Positions 50,947-58,189 of a DNA stretch of 64,000 bases are shown piece after piece. Origin of the DNA: PSRF01 sp035457565 (GTDB lineage: Bacteria; Acidobacteriota; Blastocatellia; Pyrinomonadales; Pyrinomonadaceae); the NCBI GenBank assembly GCA_035457565.1, contig DATIBJ010000109.1:14011-78010 (forward strand), in the 5' to 3' direction. Below the pieces are notes generated by a model. The model saw only the letters and a program-made list of their open reading frames with translations, had not been told where the DNA came from and ran no database searches. The first letter of the stretch is position 1, and the number at the start of each line of letters is the position of its first letter. The position numbers were made by a program, and so were the translations under genes.

Positions 50947-52340
50947 TACTTCGCCTTTTTAACAATCGCCCCTCGTCCGCTGATCTCAAGTGTGTGCTCC
51001 CGCTCGTCGTGAGAACTACCCCGCGTCTTTAAGATCCGGACGCTGCGCCGAAGATCCGCGTCTCCTTTTATATCGAAGCCAAGTACTACGAGGTTGTCAC
51101 ACATATTTGAAACATGTTGCTGGGTGACAGTTCCGCCGGGTCCCTTAAACCAATCCGCCACCTCAACCGTCGTCATACAAGTAACGTTTTCGACCGCAAA
51201 CCACTGCATAAGTGCATAGATAAAGTCCGCAAAACGTTGCGGATCCACGCTGGAACGCTCCAGATCGTCCAGGGAGTCAATCACCACCCGCTTCACTTTT
51301 CCCGCGCGAATTCGGCCAAATAACTCGGCCGCAACCTGATCCAGCTGCATTTCCACCGGCGATCGATACATCAGTTCGAGGTTCTCTGAGCTGAGCAGGG
51401 CTTCGCTATCCCAGCCCAGATTGAGCATAACCCGTGCCAGTTGGGTCGGGTTTTCCTGAAATCCAAGATAAAGGGAGGGCTCATCGTTGGTTGCCCCCTG
51501 CCGGATGAAGTGAAGACTCATGATTGTTTTGCCTGAACCGCTGGGCCCGGCAATCATCGTCGTGCTGCCGCGCCAGAATCCTTCAGCCACCATATCGTCG
51601 AGGCCCTTGACCCCTGTGGTCACCCGTTCGACTTTTGGTCTATAGCTGGGAGCGACCCGCGGGGTCAGTATGCGAGGAAAGATTTCTATCCCATCAGCAC
51701 TGATCGAGAACGCGTGCAGGCCCTGAAGGGAATCAGAACCACGAATTTTTTCCACGCGTAAAAATCGTTGCTCGCGAACGTTCGTCGTATAACGCATCAG
51801 ATTGAGAACCACGTCGGCGATCGCAAACTCAGCGAGCGAAGTCACCATTTCCTGGGCATACTCGCCGATCAGAAAACTGGTGCACTGGTAGGCTGAGAGT
51901 GCGGTGGCAAAATCGTAGATCACCGTTCGCCGCTGCATCTCTGATACAAGCAATTCGTTGAGTGCTTTGAATGAGTCAACGAAGAGTAACTTTGGTCTGT
52001 ACTTGATTAAGAGATCGGTAATCCTGTCTGCCAGACTCTCGATACCTGTCTCACGAAGTATGTAGCCGAGATCTTCGTAGAAAACAGAGACACCAACTTT
52101 CGCAGCGTCGAAGAACGCGTACTTTTCGCCATGGACGATGAACTTATCGAGTGGCTCCGCGAGAGTAGTTAAGTACAGAACAGGAGTCTCCAGACTCGCG
52201 TTATGAAAAGCGATCTGCTCGGCAAGAACGGTCTTCCCGCTGCCGGGTGCTCCCATGAGAACCGTGATCGTGTTCGCGGGAATTCCACCCATCAAAATCT
52301 CATCCAAGCCAGGTATACCGGTTGCTATCCGCTGGGTCAT
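50946..52340 (-). CDS. KaiC-like two-domain ATPase
   Basis: The 464-residue protein has two RecA-like KaiC domains. The first has Walker A GAPGSGKT and GIPGLDEILMGGIP (about 5-240). The second has GPSGSGKT and GVKGLDDMVAEGFWRGS (about 245-460). Walker B-like strands are KLLFVDSF and RVVIDSL. Catalytic glutamate pairs of KaiC (EE) read as AE and QE. In the region aligning with the KaiC phospho-sites I read TQQHVSN, keeping T426 and S431 equivalents but with Asn at T432. The gene is flanked in a tight operon by a receiver (ATGA overlap upstream) and a hybrid kinase. Confidence 0.9.
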   Translation of the reverse strand: MTQRIATGIPGLDEILMGGIPANTITVLMGAPGSGKTVLAEQIAFHNASLETPVLYLTTLAEPLDKFIVHGEKYAFFDAAKVGVSVFYEDLGYILRETGIESLADRITDLLIKYRPKLLFVDSFKALNELLVSEMQRRTVIYDFATALSAYQCTSFLIGEYAQEMVTSLAEFAIADVVLNLMRYTTNVREQRFLRVEKIRGSDSLQGLHAFSISADGIEIFPRILTPRVAPSYRPKVERVTTGVKGLDDMVAEGFWRGSTTMIAGPSGSGKTIMSLHFIRQGATNDEPSLYLGFQENPTQLARVMLNLGWDSEALLSSENLELMYRSPVEMQLDQVAAELFGRIRAGKVKRVVIDSLDDLERSSVDPQRFADFIYALMQWFAVENVTCMTTVEVADWFKGPGGTVTQQHVSNMCDNLVVLGFDIKGDADLRRSVRILKTRGSSHDEREHTLEISGRGAIVKKAK

Positions 52341-52762
52341 CGGGTGCCTTTCTCCTTGCCGACCTTACTCACCAGTTTTTCGACTGTTTCCATCAGAAGT
52401 TCTTCGTTCAAGGGTTTGATCAAAAACGCGTCAGCTCCCGCTTCACGAGCGCGATCCTCGGCGTGTAAGTGGCTAAAGATGAGAACCAAAATCTGCGACG
52501 TTGCAGGGTCAGCCTTCAGTGCCCGACACAAGCTGAGCCCATCGAGTGCAGGAACGAGAATTTCGGCCACAAGGATCGCAGGCTTTAATTCTCGCGTACG
52601 CTCCAGAGCGATGAGACCGTCCTTTGCGAATTCGACGTCGTAGCCAGCTTGTTCGAGGAAGTATCGCTCCAAGCGTTGCACGGCTGGATTACGTTCGACC
52701 ACAAGGATCAGAACACGGTTCTCGCGGCTCAAGGTAACGGGAGCCCCTGATTGGGAAGTCAT
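52337..52762 (-). CDS. Pseudo-receiver response regulator with Asp-to-Glu phospho-site
   Basis: The 141-residue single receiver domain has Glu67 in VAEILVPALDG where the phospho-acceptor Asp is expected. The acidic pair at the first loop is E23-R24-N25 rather than two acids, and Lys116 (IKPL) is kept. Glu at the phospho-site often mimics the active state, so this domain is probably not switched by phosphorylation. It begins the operon: its stop overlaps the KaiC-like start in ATGA (52337-52340), and the hybrid kinase follows. A pseudo-receiver coupled to KaiC resembles the KaiA/CikA arrangement in cyanobacteria. Confidence 0.88.
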   Translation of the reverse strand: MTSQSGAPVTLSRENRVLILVVERNPAVQRLERYFLEQAGYDVEFAKDGLIALERTRELKPAILVAEILVPALDGLSLCRALKADPATSQILVLIFSHLHAEDRAREAGADAFLIKPLNEELLMETVEKLVSKVGKEKGTR

Positions 52763-52977
52763 AGTTGTGATGTAGGGGGAACGAGAGTGCTTGAAAACGG
52801 GGATGACTTTATATCAACGGGGGTCAGTCAGACAAGATGGATGGCCGAGGGGGTAGTCTCCTACCTGGATTCTCTCTGTGCAACCTCGGTGAACTTGGTA
52901 GATCAGCTTGTCACGACAAATACCACCCACAGAGACCCAGAGCAGCAGAGCCGCAACCAGTGATTTGGCTTCCGGTA

Positions 52978-53202
52978 CGGCTTTGCCGCCTGCTGTGAGG
53001 CGACGGCTCCGCCTCGCCATAACAGAGCCTCTTTGAGTGTGGGCTATGCCCTCGGTTCGGGCTCTGCCCCTTCCACACACAAGGCCAAGTCAATGTTGTG
53101 GAGCAACGCGAGGTCAAAGACCGAACCAGGGGCCGAGCCCGAATCGGAAGAAGCACGTTATGGCGAGGCGAAGCCGTCGCCTCACAGCAGGCGGCAGAGC
53201 CG
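52978..53202. repeat. 46-bp inverted repeat element (CTGTGAGGCGACGGCT arms)
   Basis: The arms at 52978-53023 and 53157-53202 are complementary with two mismatches over 46 bases, and the interior has a further GGGCTCTGCCCC/GGGGCCGAGCCC pairing. The gap 52763-53356 (594 bp) otherwise holds only CACAGAGACCC/CAGAGGACGCGGAGG-type stretches and no evident gene. The operon promoter of the receiver-KaiC-kinase genes should lie at its left side. Confidence 0.78.
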
Positions 53203-53356
53203 TTCTGAAAACCCTCTTAGAAAAACTAGAACCTACGAACTTGCTACACAGAGGACGCGGAGGTTGCGCCGAGAAAATCCAGATTAGGAACTACCAGGAA
53301 CAGCGGCTGGTACTGATTCACGACACGTTTTGCTAATATTCAACCAGTGAACTGCC

Positions 53357-54766
53357 ATGGCTCAACAATCCCCTGAAACCAAACCTGAAATAAGAATCGA
53401 AACCGACTCGATGGGTGAAATCGAGGTACCCGCTGACAAGTACTGGGGCGCTCAAACCCAACGGTCGCTAATCCACTTCAAGATCGGCGACGATCGCATG
53501 CCGCGCGAGCTGATTCGAGCTCTAGGTATTCTCAAGAAGGCCGCGGCGCTCGTTAACGAAGGACTCGGGAAGTTGCCGTCGGGCAAGGCCCAATTGATCG
53601 TTCGAGCCTGTGACGAAGTCATTGAAGGAAACCTTGACGAGCATTTTCCTTTGCGGGTTTGGCAAACAGGCAGCGGAACGCAAACCAACATGAACGCCAA
53701 CGAGGTGATCTCGAACCGGGCGATTGAACTCGCCGGCGGGAAGTTGGGAAGCAAGAAGCCGATTCATCCGAACGACGACGTGAACATGTCGCAATCGTCG
53801 AACGACACGTTTCCGACCGCGATGTACATCGCGGCCGCCGAGCGGCTGACCTGGCTGATACCAGCAATAGAGGAATTGCATGCGGCCATTGAGGAGAAGA
53901 GAAAACTCTATCAGGACGTCGTAAAGATTGGCCGAACGCATTTGCAGGATGCGACGCCCTTGACAGTCGGACAAGAGATGTCGGGTTGGGCTAGTTTGGT
54001 CGAGCGCGACATTCAGTTTCTCAAGTCGGCGCTGCCCGGATTGTTTGATCTTGCAATCGGCGGCACAGCGGTCGGCACAGGCCTCAATTCACATCCGGAA
54101 TTCGGCGAACGCGCGGCGGCAAAGATCGCGGAACTGACCGGACTACCGTTCAAATCACATCCCAACAAGTTTGCTGCATTGTCTGCGCATGATGAGTTGG
54201 TTTTTGCGAGTGGTGCAATAAAAACGTTGGCCGGCTCGTTGATGAAGATTGCGAATGATGTGCGCTGGCTTGCGTCAGGACCACGTTGTGGGTTGGGAGA
54301 GTTGATTCTTCCGGAAAACGAACCAGGATCGTCCATCATGCCGGGCAAGGTTAATCCGACGCAGAGCGAGGCGATGACGATGGTCGCGGTCCAGGTTTTT
54401 GCGAACGATCTGGCGACAAGCTTTGGTGGTAGTCAGGGTAACTTTGAGCTGAATGTTTTCAAGCCGGTAATGATCCACAACTTCCTTCACTCCGTTCGTC
54501 TACTTCACGATGCAACCCATAGCTTTGTTAAGTATTGCATCTCCGGGATTGAATTGAATCGTACACAGATCGACGAACATTTGCGCGATTCATTGATGCT
54601 CGTGACGGCGCTCAATCCTTACATCGGTTACGACAATGCCGCCAAGGTCGCGAAAAACGCGCACAAGAAAGGTATCAGCCTGAAGCAGTCGGCGAAGGAG
54701 CTGGGTCTGCTGACGGAGGAAGAATTCGACAAATACGTGAAGCCGGAAGAGATGACACACCCTTAA
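53357..54766 (+). CDS. fumC: Class II fumarate hydratase
   Basis: The 469-residue protein reversibly hydrates fumarate to malate in the TCA cycle. Class II family signatures are present: DSMGEIEVPADKYWGAQTQRSL, TGSGTQTNMNANEVISNRA, HPNDDVNMSQSSNDTFPTAMYIAA, KIGRTHLQDATPLTVGQEMSG and the flexible-loop GSSIMPGKVNPTQSEA. Length and start agree with the family. It needs no iron-sulfur cluster, unlike class I. It has no operon partner. Confidence 0.95.
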   Translation: MAQQSPETKPEIRIETDSMGEIEVPADKYWGAQTQRSLIHFKIGDDRMPRELIRALGILKKAAALVNEGLGKLPSGKAQLIVRACDEVIEGNLDEHFPLRVWQTGSGTQTNMNANEVISNRAIELAGGKLGSKKPIHPNDDVNMSQSSNDTFPTAMYIAAAERLTWLIPAIEELHAAIEEKRKLYQDVVKIGRTHLQDATPLTVGQEMSGWASLVERDIQFLKSALPGLFDLAIGGTAVGTGLNSHPEFGERAAAKIAELTGLPFKSHPNKFAALSAHDELVFASGAIKTLAGSLMKIANDVRWLASGPRCGLGELILPENEPGSSIMPGKVNPTQSEAMTMVAVQVFANDLATSFGGSQGNFELNVFKPVMIHNFLHSVRLLHDATHSFVKYCISGIELNRTQIDEHLRDSLMLVTALNPYIGYDNAAKVAKNAHKKGISLKQSAKELGLLTEEEFDKYVKPEEMTHP

Positions 54767-54767
54767 T

Positions 54768-55048
54768 CATTTCAGATTGAAGATTTCAGATTTCAGATTG
54801 CAGACCGGGGGCTTTGCCTCAAAAGTCACATCTAGCTCGATTCGGAAGATTTTCGTTCGTGTTGGTTCGTGTGACTTCGTGGATCGCCCTTGTTTTCCTG
54901 AACAAACGCAACGATCCACGAAGTCACACGAACTAAACACGAAACTCGTTCCACCAAAATCGACTTTTGAGGCAAAGCCGGCTCCAATTAGCCGACGTTT
55001 AGACGCACGAAATCAAGCGACAATCAAAAATCAACAATCAAAAATCGT
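54768..55048. repeat. Compound element: CAGATTT array, GTGACTTCGTGGATC hairpin copy 3, and CAATCAA array
   Basis: An array of CAGATTG/CAGATTT units (54768-54800) is followed by a hairpin. It is framed by GGCTTTGCCTCAAAAGTC (54809) and GACTTTTGAGGCAAAGCC (54963), with inner arms GGTTCGTGTGACTTCGTGG (near 54863) and CACGAAGTCACACGAAC. Then a CAATCAAAAATCAACAATC array runs to 55048. It fills the 294-bp gap between fumC and the ferredoxin gene and is built like the compound element at 38549-38843. Confidence 0.78.
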
Positions 55049-55060
55049 CAATGGCCTGCC

Positions 55061-55294
55061 TTGCCTGACAAAAACGACAAAGTAAAAGAGAACGTTGCGG
55101 GAGCGTATTACGTCGACTCCTCTTGCATCGACTGTGATGTCTGTCGCGATACCGCACCAGACAACTTCATGCGGTCAGACGAGAACAGTTACTCCTTTGT
55201 ATTCAAGCAACCCGCAACTGAAGAAGAGAAGAATCTGTGTGAGGAAGCTTTGACGTGTTGTCCGGTTGAAGCTATTGGGAACAACGGCGAATAA
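55061..55294 (+). CDS. Single-cluster [4Fe-4S] ferredoxin
   Basis: The 77-residue protein starts with TTG 55061. The frame upstream is repeat DNA, and the ATG at 55051 is out of frame and hits TGA at once. The cluster ligands are CIDCDVC (residues about 22-28, C-x2-C-x2-C) and the distant Cys in TCCPVEAIG, which is the fingerprint of monocluster 4Fe-4S ferredoxins (Fer4_13 type). It is an electron carrier in the cytoplasm with partners unknown. The Rieske gene points toward it from the other side. Confidence 0.85.
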   Translation: MPDKNDKVKENVAGAYYVDSSCIDCDVCRDTAPDNFMRSDENSYSFVFKQPATEEEKNLCEEALTCCPVEAIGNNGE

Positions 55295-55295
55295 A

Positions 55296-55422
55296 GCAGA
55301 TCCACTGATTACGGACAGGAGCAGAAGCAGCAGGCAGAAGCAGGAAATCACCGATTTTCTTTTCGTGCCCCTGCCTGCTGCTCCTGCTCCTGTCCGTAAT
55401 CGGTGGAAATCGGTGGATCTGC
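55296..55422. repeat. Inverted repeat (CAGATCCACTGATTACGGAC arms) overlapping a gene end
   Basis: The arms run from 55296 (GCAGATCCACTGATTACGG) and to 55422 (CGGTGGATCTGC), with inner CAGGAGCAG/CTGCTCCTG pairing. The right part lies within the 3' end of the Rieske gene and supplies its last 20 or so residues (DPPISTDYGQEQEQQAG). Confidence 0.75.
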
Positions 55423-55770
55423 TTCAGCCTCTATCTGCAAGACTCCACATTCAACTTGGTAGGTTCGGATTCTTTCAGGAACGGTCAAACACTCTCCCGT
55501 CCGTACATCGAATTGCCACCCGTGCAGGGCGCACTCGATGATATGACCGCATAGCGTACCTTCTGACAGTGGCGCGCCTTTGTGCGGACAGAAGTTGTCG
55601 ATGGCATAGTATTCGCCGTCGATATTGAAAACAGCTACTTCGTGGCCACCAGGAAGCTCCATTCGAGCGCATTCGCCGGATTGAAGTTTCTCTGGCGCTA
55701 CGAGATCAGGGGCTTGGTCCTCCGGCTCAGTCGGGGCTGTGTGGTCGTTTTCAGTATCGAATGATTGCAT
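55348..55770 (-). CDS. Rieske [2Fe-2S] ferredoxin-like protein
   Basis: The 140-residue protein has the Rieske cluster motifs CPHKGAPLSEG (C-x-H) and CALHGWQFDVRTGECL (C-x2-H), spaced as in non-haem dioxygenase ferredoxins. The N-terminal 30 residues are acidic and variable. The C-terminus after EADPP is encoded by a palindromic repeat, so the protein was probably extended or altered by it. It likely carries electrons to an oxygenase not found in this window, or acts in nitrite-reductase small-subunit style. Confidence 0.85.
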   Translation of the reverse strand: MQSFDTENDHTAPTEPEDQAPDLVAPEKLQSGECARMELPGGHEVAVFNIDGEYYAIDNFCPHKGAPLSEGTLCGHIIECALHGWQFDVRTGECLTVPERIRTYQVECGVLQIEAEADPPISTDYGQEQEQQAGARKENR

Positions 55771-55882
55771 TGAATGAATGGTATCAAAACAGGTTTTTTG
55801 GAAACAGGAGCAAGATTTTGGAGTCAGTACCGTTCTTTATCTCCACACCGGCTTTCCGGTAGTTGGAGAAAGAGGAGTAGGC

Positions 55883-56623
55883 ATGAAACGAATAGGAATC
55901 ATATTTGGATTAATGGCTATCTTGCTTGCCCCTGTTGCCGTACTTCAGGCGCAAACCACAGCGACGCAGAGTACCGACTCGAGGCGCGTTACGCGCGTCT
56001 TGGTCACCGGCGACTCAATTGTCAGAGCGCAGCCTGACACGGCAACGCTGATGATCTCGGTGGTAACGCAGGCGAAAAATGCAATCGATGCGCAACAGGA
56101 GAATGCTGTGAAAAGCGACGCCGTGATTCGCGCCTTGAAAGCGGCGGTGCCGGGCGCGGAAATCAAGACGAGTGGTTACAGCATACAGCCCCAACGCGTC
56201 TACCGTGAAAATCAACCGCCGACGATAACTGGTTACGAAGCGCGTAACGCCGTTACTGTGACGTTAAGCGATCTGAAGAAGGTAGGTACCGCAATTGACG
56301 CGGCGAGCCAGGCGGGCGCAAACGATCTCGGCGGGGTTATGTTCACGCTCAAGCAGGATCGACCAGCGCGTGACAAGGCACTGAGCGAAGCTACGAGCGA
56401 GGCCGTCAGTAAAGCGAAAGTAATTGCGCAAGCGCTCGGTGGCCGCGTCGTAAGAATTGTCGAGGTCCAGGAAGAAGGATTCCGACAACCGATACCGGTC
56501 TTGCAGTCTGAAGGCTTTATCGCAAGTGCTGCGAAGCGGGATGTCGCAACCCCGATCGAAGTCGGAGATCTGGAGATAAGTTCTCGAGTTCAGTTAATTG
56601 CTGAAGTCGAAACAAATCTCTGA
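55883..56623 (+). CDS. SIMPL-domain (DUF541) periplasmic protein
   Basis: The protein has 246 residues from ATG 55883, preceded by GAGGAG. A signal peptide (RIGIIFGLMAILLAPVAVLQA-Q) is followed by the DUF541 fold: VLVTGDSIVRAQPDTATLMISVVTQAKNAIDAQQENAVKSDAVIRALKAA, IKTSGYSIQPQRVY, GYEARNAVTVTL and GGVMFTL. Bacterial SIMPL proteins such as BP26/OmpA28 are periplasmic and form channel-like rings. A function is not assigned here. Confidence 0.85.
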   Translation: MKRIGIIFGLMAILLAPVAVLQAQTTATQSTDSRRVTRVLVTGDSIVRAQPDTATLMISVVTQAKNAIDAQQENAVKSDAVIRALKAAVPGAEIKTSGYSIQPQRVYRENQPPTITGYEARNAVTVTLSDLKKVGTAIDAASQAGANDLGGVMFTLKQDRPARDKALSEATSEAVSKAKVIAQALGGRVVRIVEVQEEGFRQPIPVLQSEGFIASAAKRDVATPIEVGDLEISSRVQLIAEVETNL

Positions 56624-56783
56624 TATCTGTCTGATAGAGGAGTGCTCTCCCCATTTTCCCCGTTGTAGTAGTTCCCCGCACTTTTATTGGCGAAGTCTCG
56701 CCACGTGCCCCCAGGGTTTTCCATTAGTCTTGCGTCTGCCGGCAGTCGCAATGATTTCTTTTTCCTGGCAAGGAGGGAAAGCA

Positions 56784-57650
56784 ATGGCCAGATATCGTAA
56801 TGAATTTGAGGACGAGCGCGACCGCGACCGCGATTTCTATACGCGTGACCGCGATCTGCGAATGAGACGTGAAGCCCCCTGGGGTTATGACAACACCGCT
56901 GAAAGAAACCGGCGCGAGTTTCTGGAAGGCAACCGCCGCACAGAGTTTAGTTACGGCCGATTTGGTGAAAGAGCTGAGTACGATTACGACGAACCAAGAT
57001 ATGGTGATTATCGTGGAGACTTGAGAAACCAAGGCTCCCGTGACTATCCGCAGGATCGTCAGGATCGTTGGCGGGCCGACGACTCACGAGCGTACGGTCA
57101 AAGGCGACCGAGTTATACATCTGAGCGTTCACGTTTGCGCTGCCGCGACATCATGACGCGCGACCTCGCCGTTGCGAATCGCATCACGCCACTCAACGAA
57201 GTAGCCGTAATGATGAAACAGGAAGACACTGGCGTCATTCCAGTAGTCGAGTATCCAGCGACGGCTGGAAACGGAAAGAACACTGCACGCGAAGAAACAG
57301 GTTATGAACCGCGCACTTATGGACGAGGCAAGCTGCTTGGTCTGATCACGGATCGTGACATCGTCATCAGGGCAGTCTGCGAAGATAAAGATTGTCGAAC
57401 GACGCCAGCTGAAGAAGTGATGACCACTGATATTTCCACCGCACGTCCAAACGATCGTGTTGTGGACGTGATTCGGAAGATGGGTGAGAAGCAGGTGCGT
57501 CGAATTCCAGTAGTGGGCGAAGACAATCGTCTTCTTGGAATGATCTCGATGGCCGATGTCGCTGTCGAAACAGAAGCTGATCAGGAATTAGGAGAAGCTC
57601 TCGAGGACATCTCGAAAGGTTCTTCGTTCTGGCGGCAAATCTTTGGATAG
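56784..57650 (+). CDS. CBS-domain protein with Arg/Asp/Tyr-rich disordered N-terminus
   Basis: The protein has 288 residues from ATG 56784, with AAGGAGGG just upstream, so the longer upstream frame is not used. Residues 1-115 are low in hydrophobics and rich in Arg, Asp, Glu and Tyr (EFEDERDRDRDFYTRDRDLRMRR and similar), so probably disordered. Two CBS motifs follow (about 118-270: CRDIMTRDLAVANRITPLNEVAVMMKQEDTGVIPVV; GLITDRDIVIRAVC; VIRKMGEKQVRRIPVVGEDNRLLGMISMADVA). CBS pairs sense adenine nucleotides. The stress genes hsp20 and lon follow on the same strand. Confidence 0.85.
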   Translation: MARYRNEFEDERDRDRDFYTRDRDLRMRREAPWGYDNTAERNRREFLEGNRRTEFSYGRFGERAEYDYDEPRYGDYRGDLRNQGSRDYPQDRQDRWRADDSRAYGQRRPSYTSERSRLRCRDIMTRDLAVANRITPLNEVAVMMKQEDTGVIPVVEYPATAGNGKNTAREETGYEPRTYGRGKLLGLITDRDIVIRAVCEDKDCRTTPAEEVMTTDISTARPNDRVVDVIRKMGEKQVRRIPVVGEDNRLLGMISMADVAVETEADQELGEALEDISKGSSFWRQIFG

Positions 57651-57651
57651 A

Positions 57652-57748
57652 CGCTGATTGCCGATTGCCGATTGCCAATTGCCGATTTAAGAACTTGATC
57701 GCAGGAGCCCTGTCTTCAATCGGCAATCAAAAATCGGCAATCGGCAAT
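57652..57748. repeat. Opposed GATTGCC heptamer arrays forming a hairpin
   Basis: GATTGCC, GATTGCC, AATTGCC and GATTTAA units (57655-57690) face CAATCGG, CAATCAA, AATCGGC and AATCGGC units (57718-57747), giving a stem with a short non-repeat loop. The right array runs into the first possible ATG (57747) of the Hsp20 gene. Confidence 0.75.
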
Positions 57749-58148
57749 GGCTCGCTTTGCGCCACTCCAGCCTTTCCCTTATGCTCTCGCCATGCGTGAT
57801 TTAGACCGTGACCATCCGATGAGCTCTGTAGCTCATCGGGTAAAGCCGTCTGGGCGGCTCTGGAACCCATCAGCCGATGTTTATCGCTCATCGGATGGTT
57901 GGATTGTGAAGTTGGACCTGGCAGGTGTCTGTTCTGACGATCTGGAGATTCAGATAAGTGGTAATCGACTGCATGTTCGCGGCTGTCGCAAAGACACCTT
58001 CTATCGTGAAGGGTTTGTCTATCATCAAATGGAGATCACTTATAGTCGATTCGAAAAGACAATTGAGTTTCCCGCTCCCCTCGAAGGCGCATCGCTCGTC
58101 CGCGACTATCGCGATGGATTCTTGGTCATCATGTTGCAGAGTGATTGA
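57747..58148 (+). CDS. Hsp20/alpha-crystallin small heat-shock protein
   Basis: The 133-residue protein contains the alpha-crystallin domain at about 38-133: WNPSADVYRSSDGWIVKLDLAGVCSDDLEIQISGNRLHVRGCRKD and FEKTIEFPAPLEGASLVRDYRDGFLVIML. The C-terminal IXI tail is missing, since it ends in QSD. The start is uncertain: ATG 57747 is partly repeat DNA, and ATG 57792 or 57819 may be used. Small Hsps hold unfolding proteins in the cytoplasm. Lon is encoded 41 bases downstream, so chaperone and protease may share a heat-shock transcript. Confidence 0.85.
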   Translation: MARFAPLQPFPYALAMRDLDRDHPMSSVAHRVKPSGRLWNPSADVYRSSDGWIVKLDLAGVCSDDLEIQISGNRLHVRGCRKDTFYREGFVYHQMEITYSRFEKTIEFPAPLEGASLVRDYRDGFLVIMLQSD

Positions 58149-58189
58149 GATACCTGAGCGGGTTAATAACGAGCGAGGTAGTAACGATA

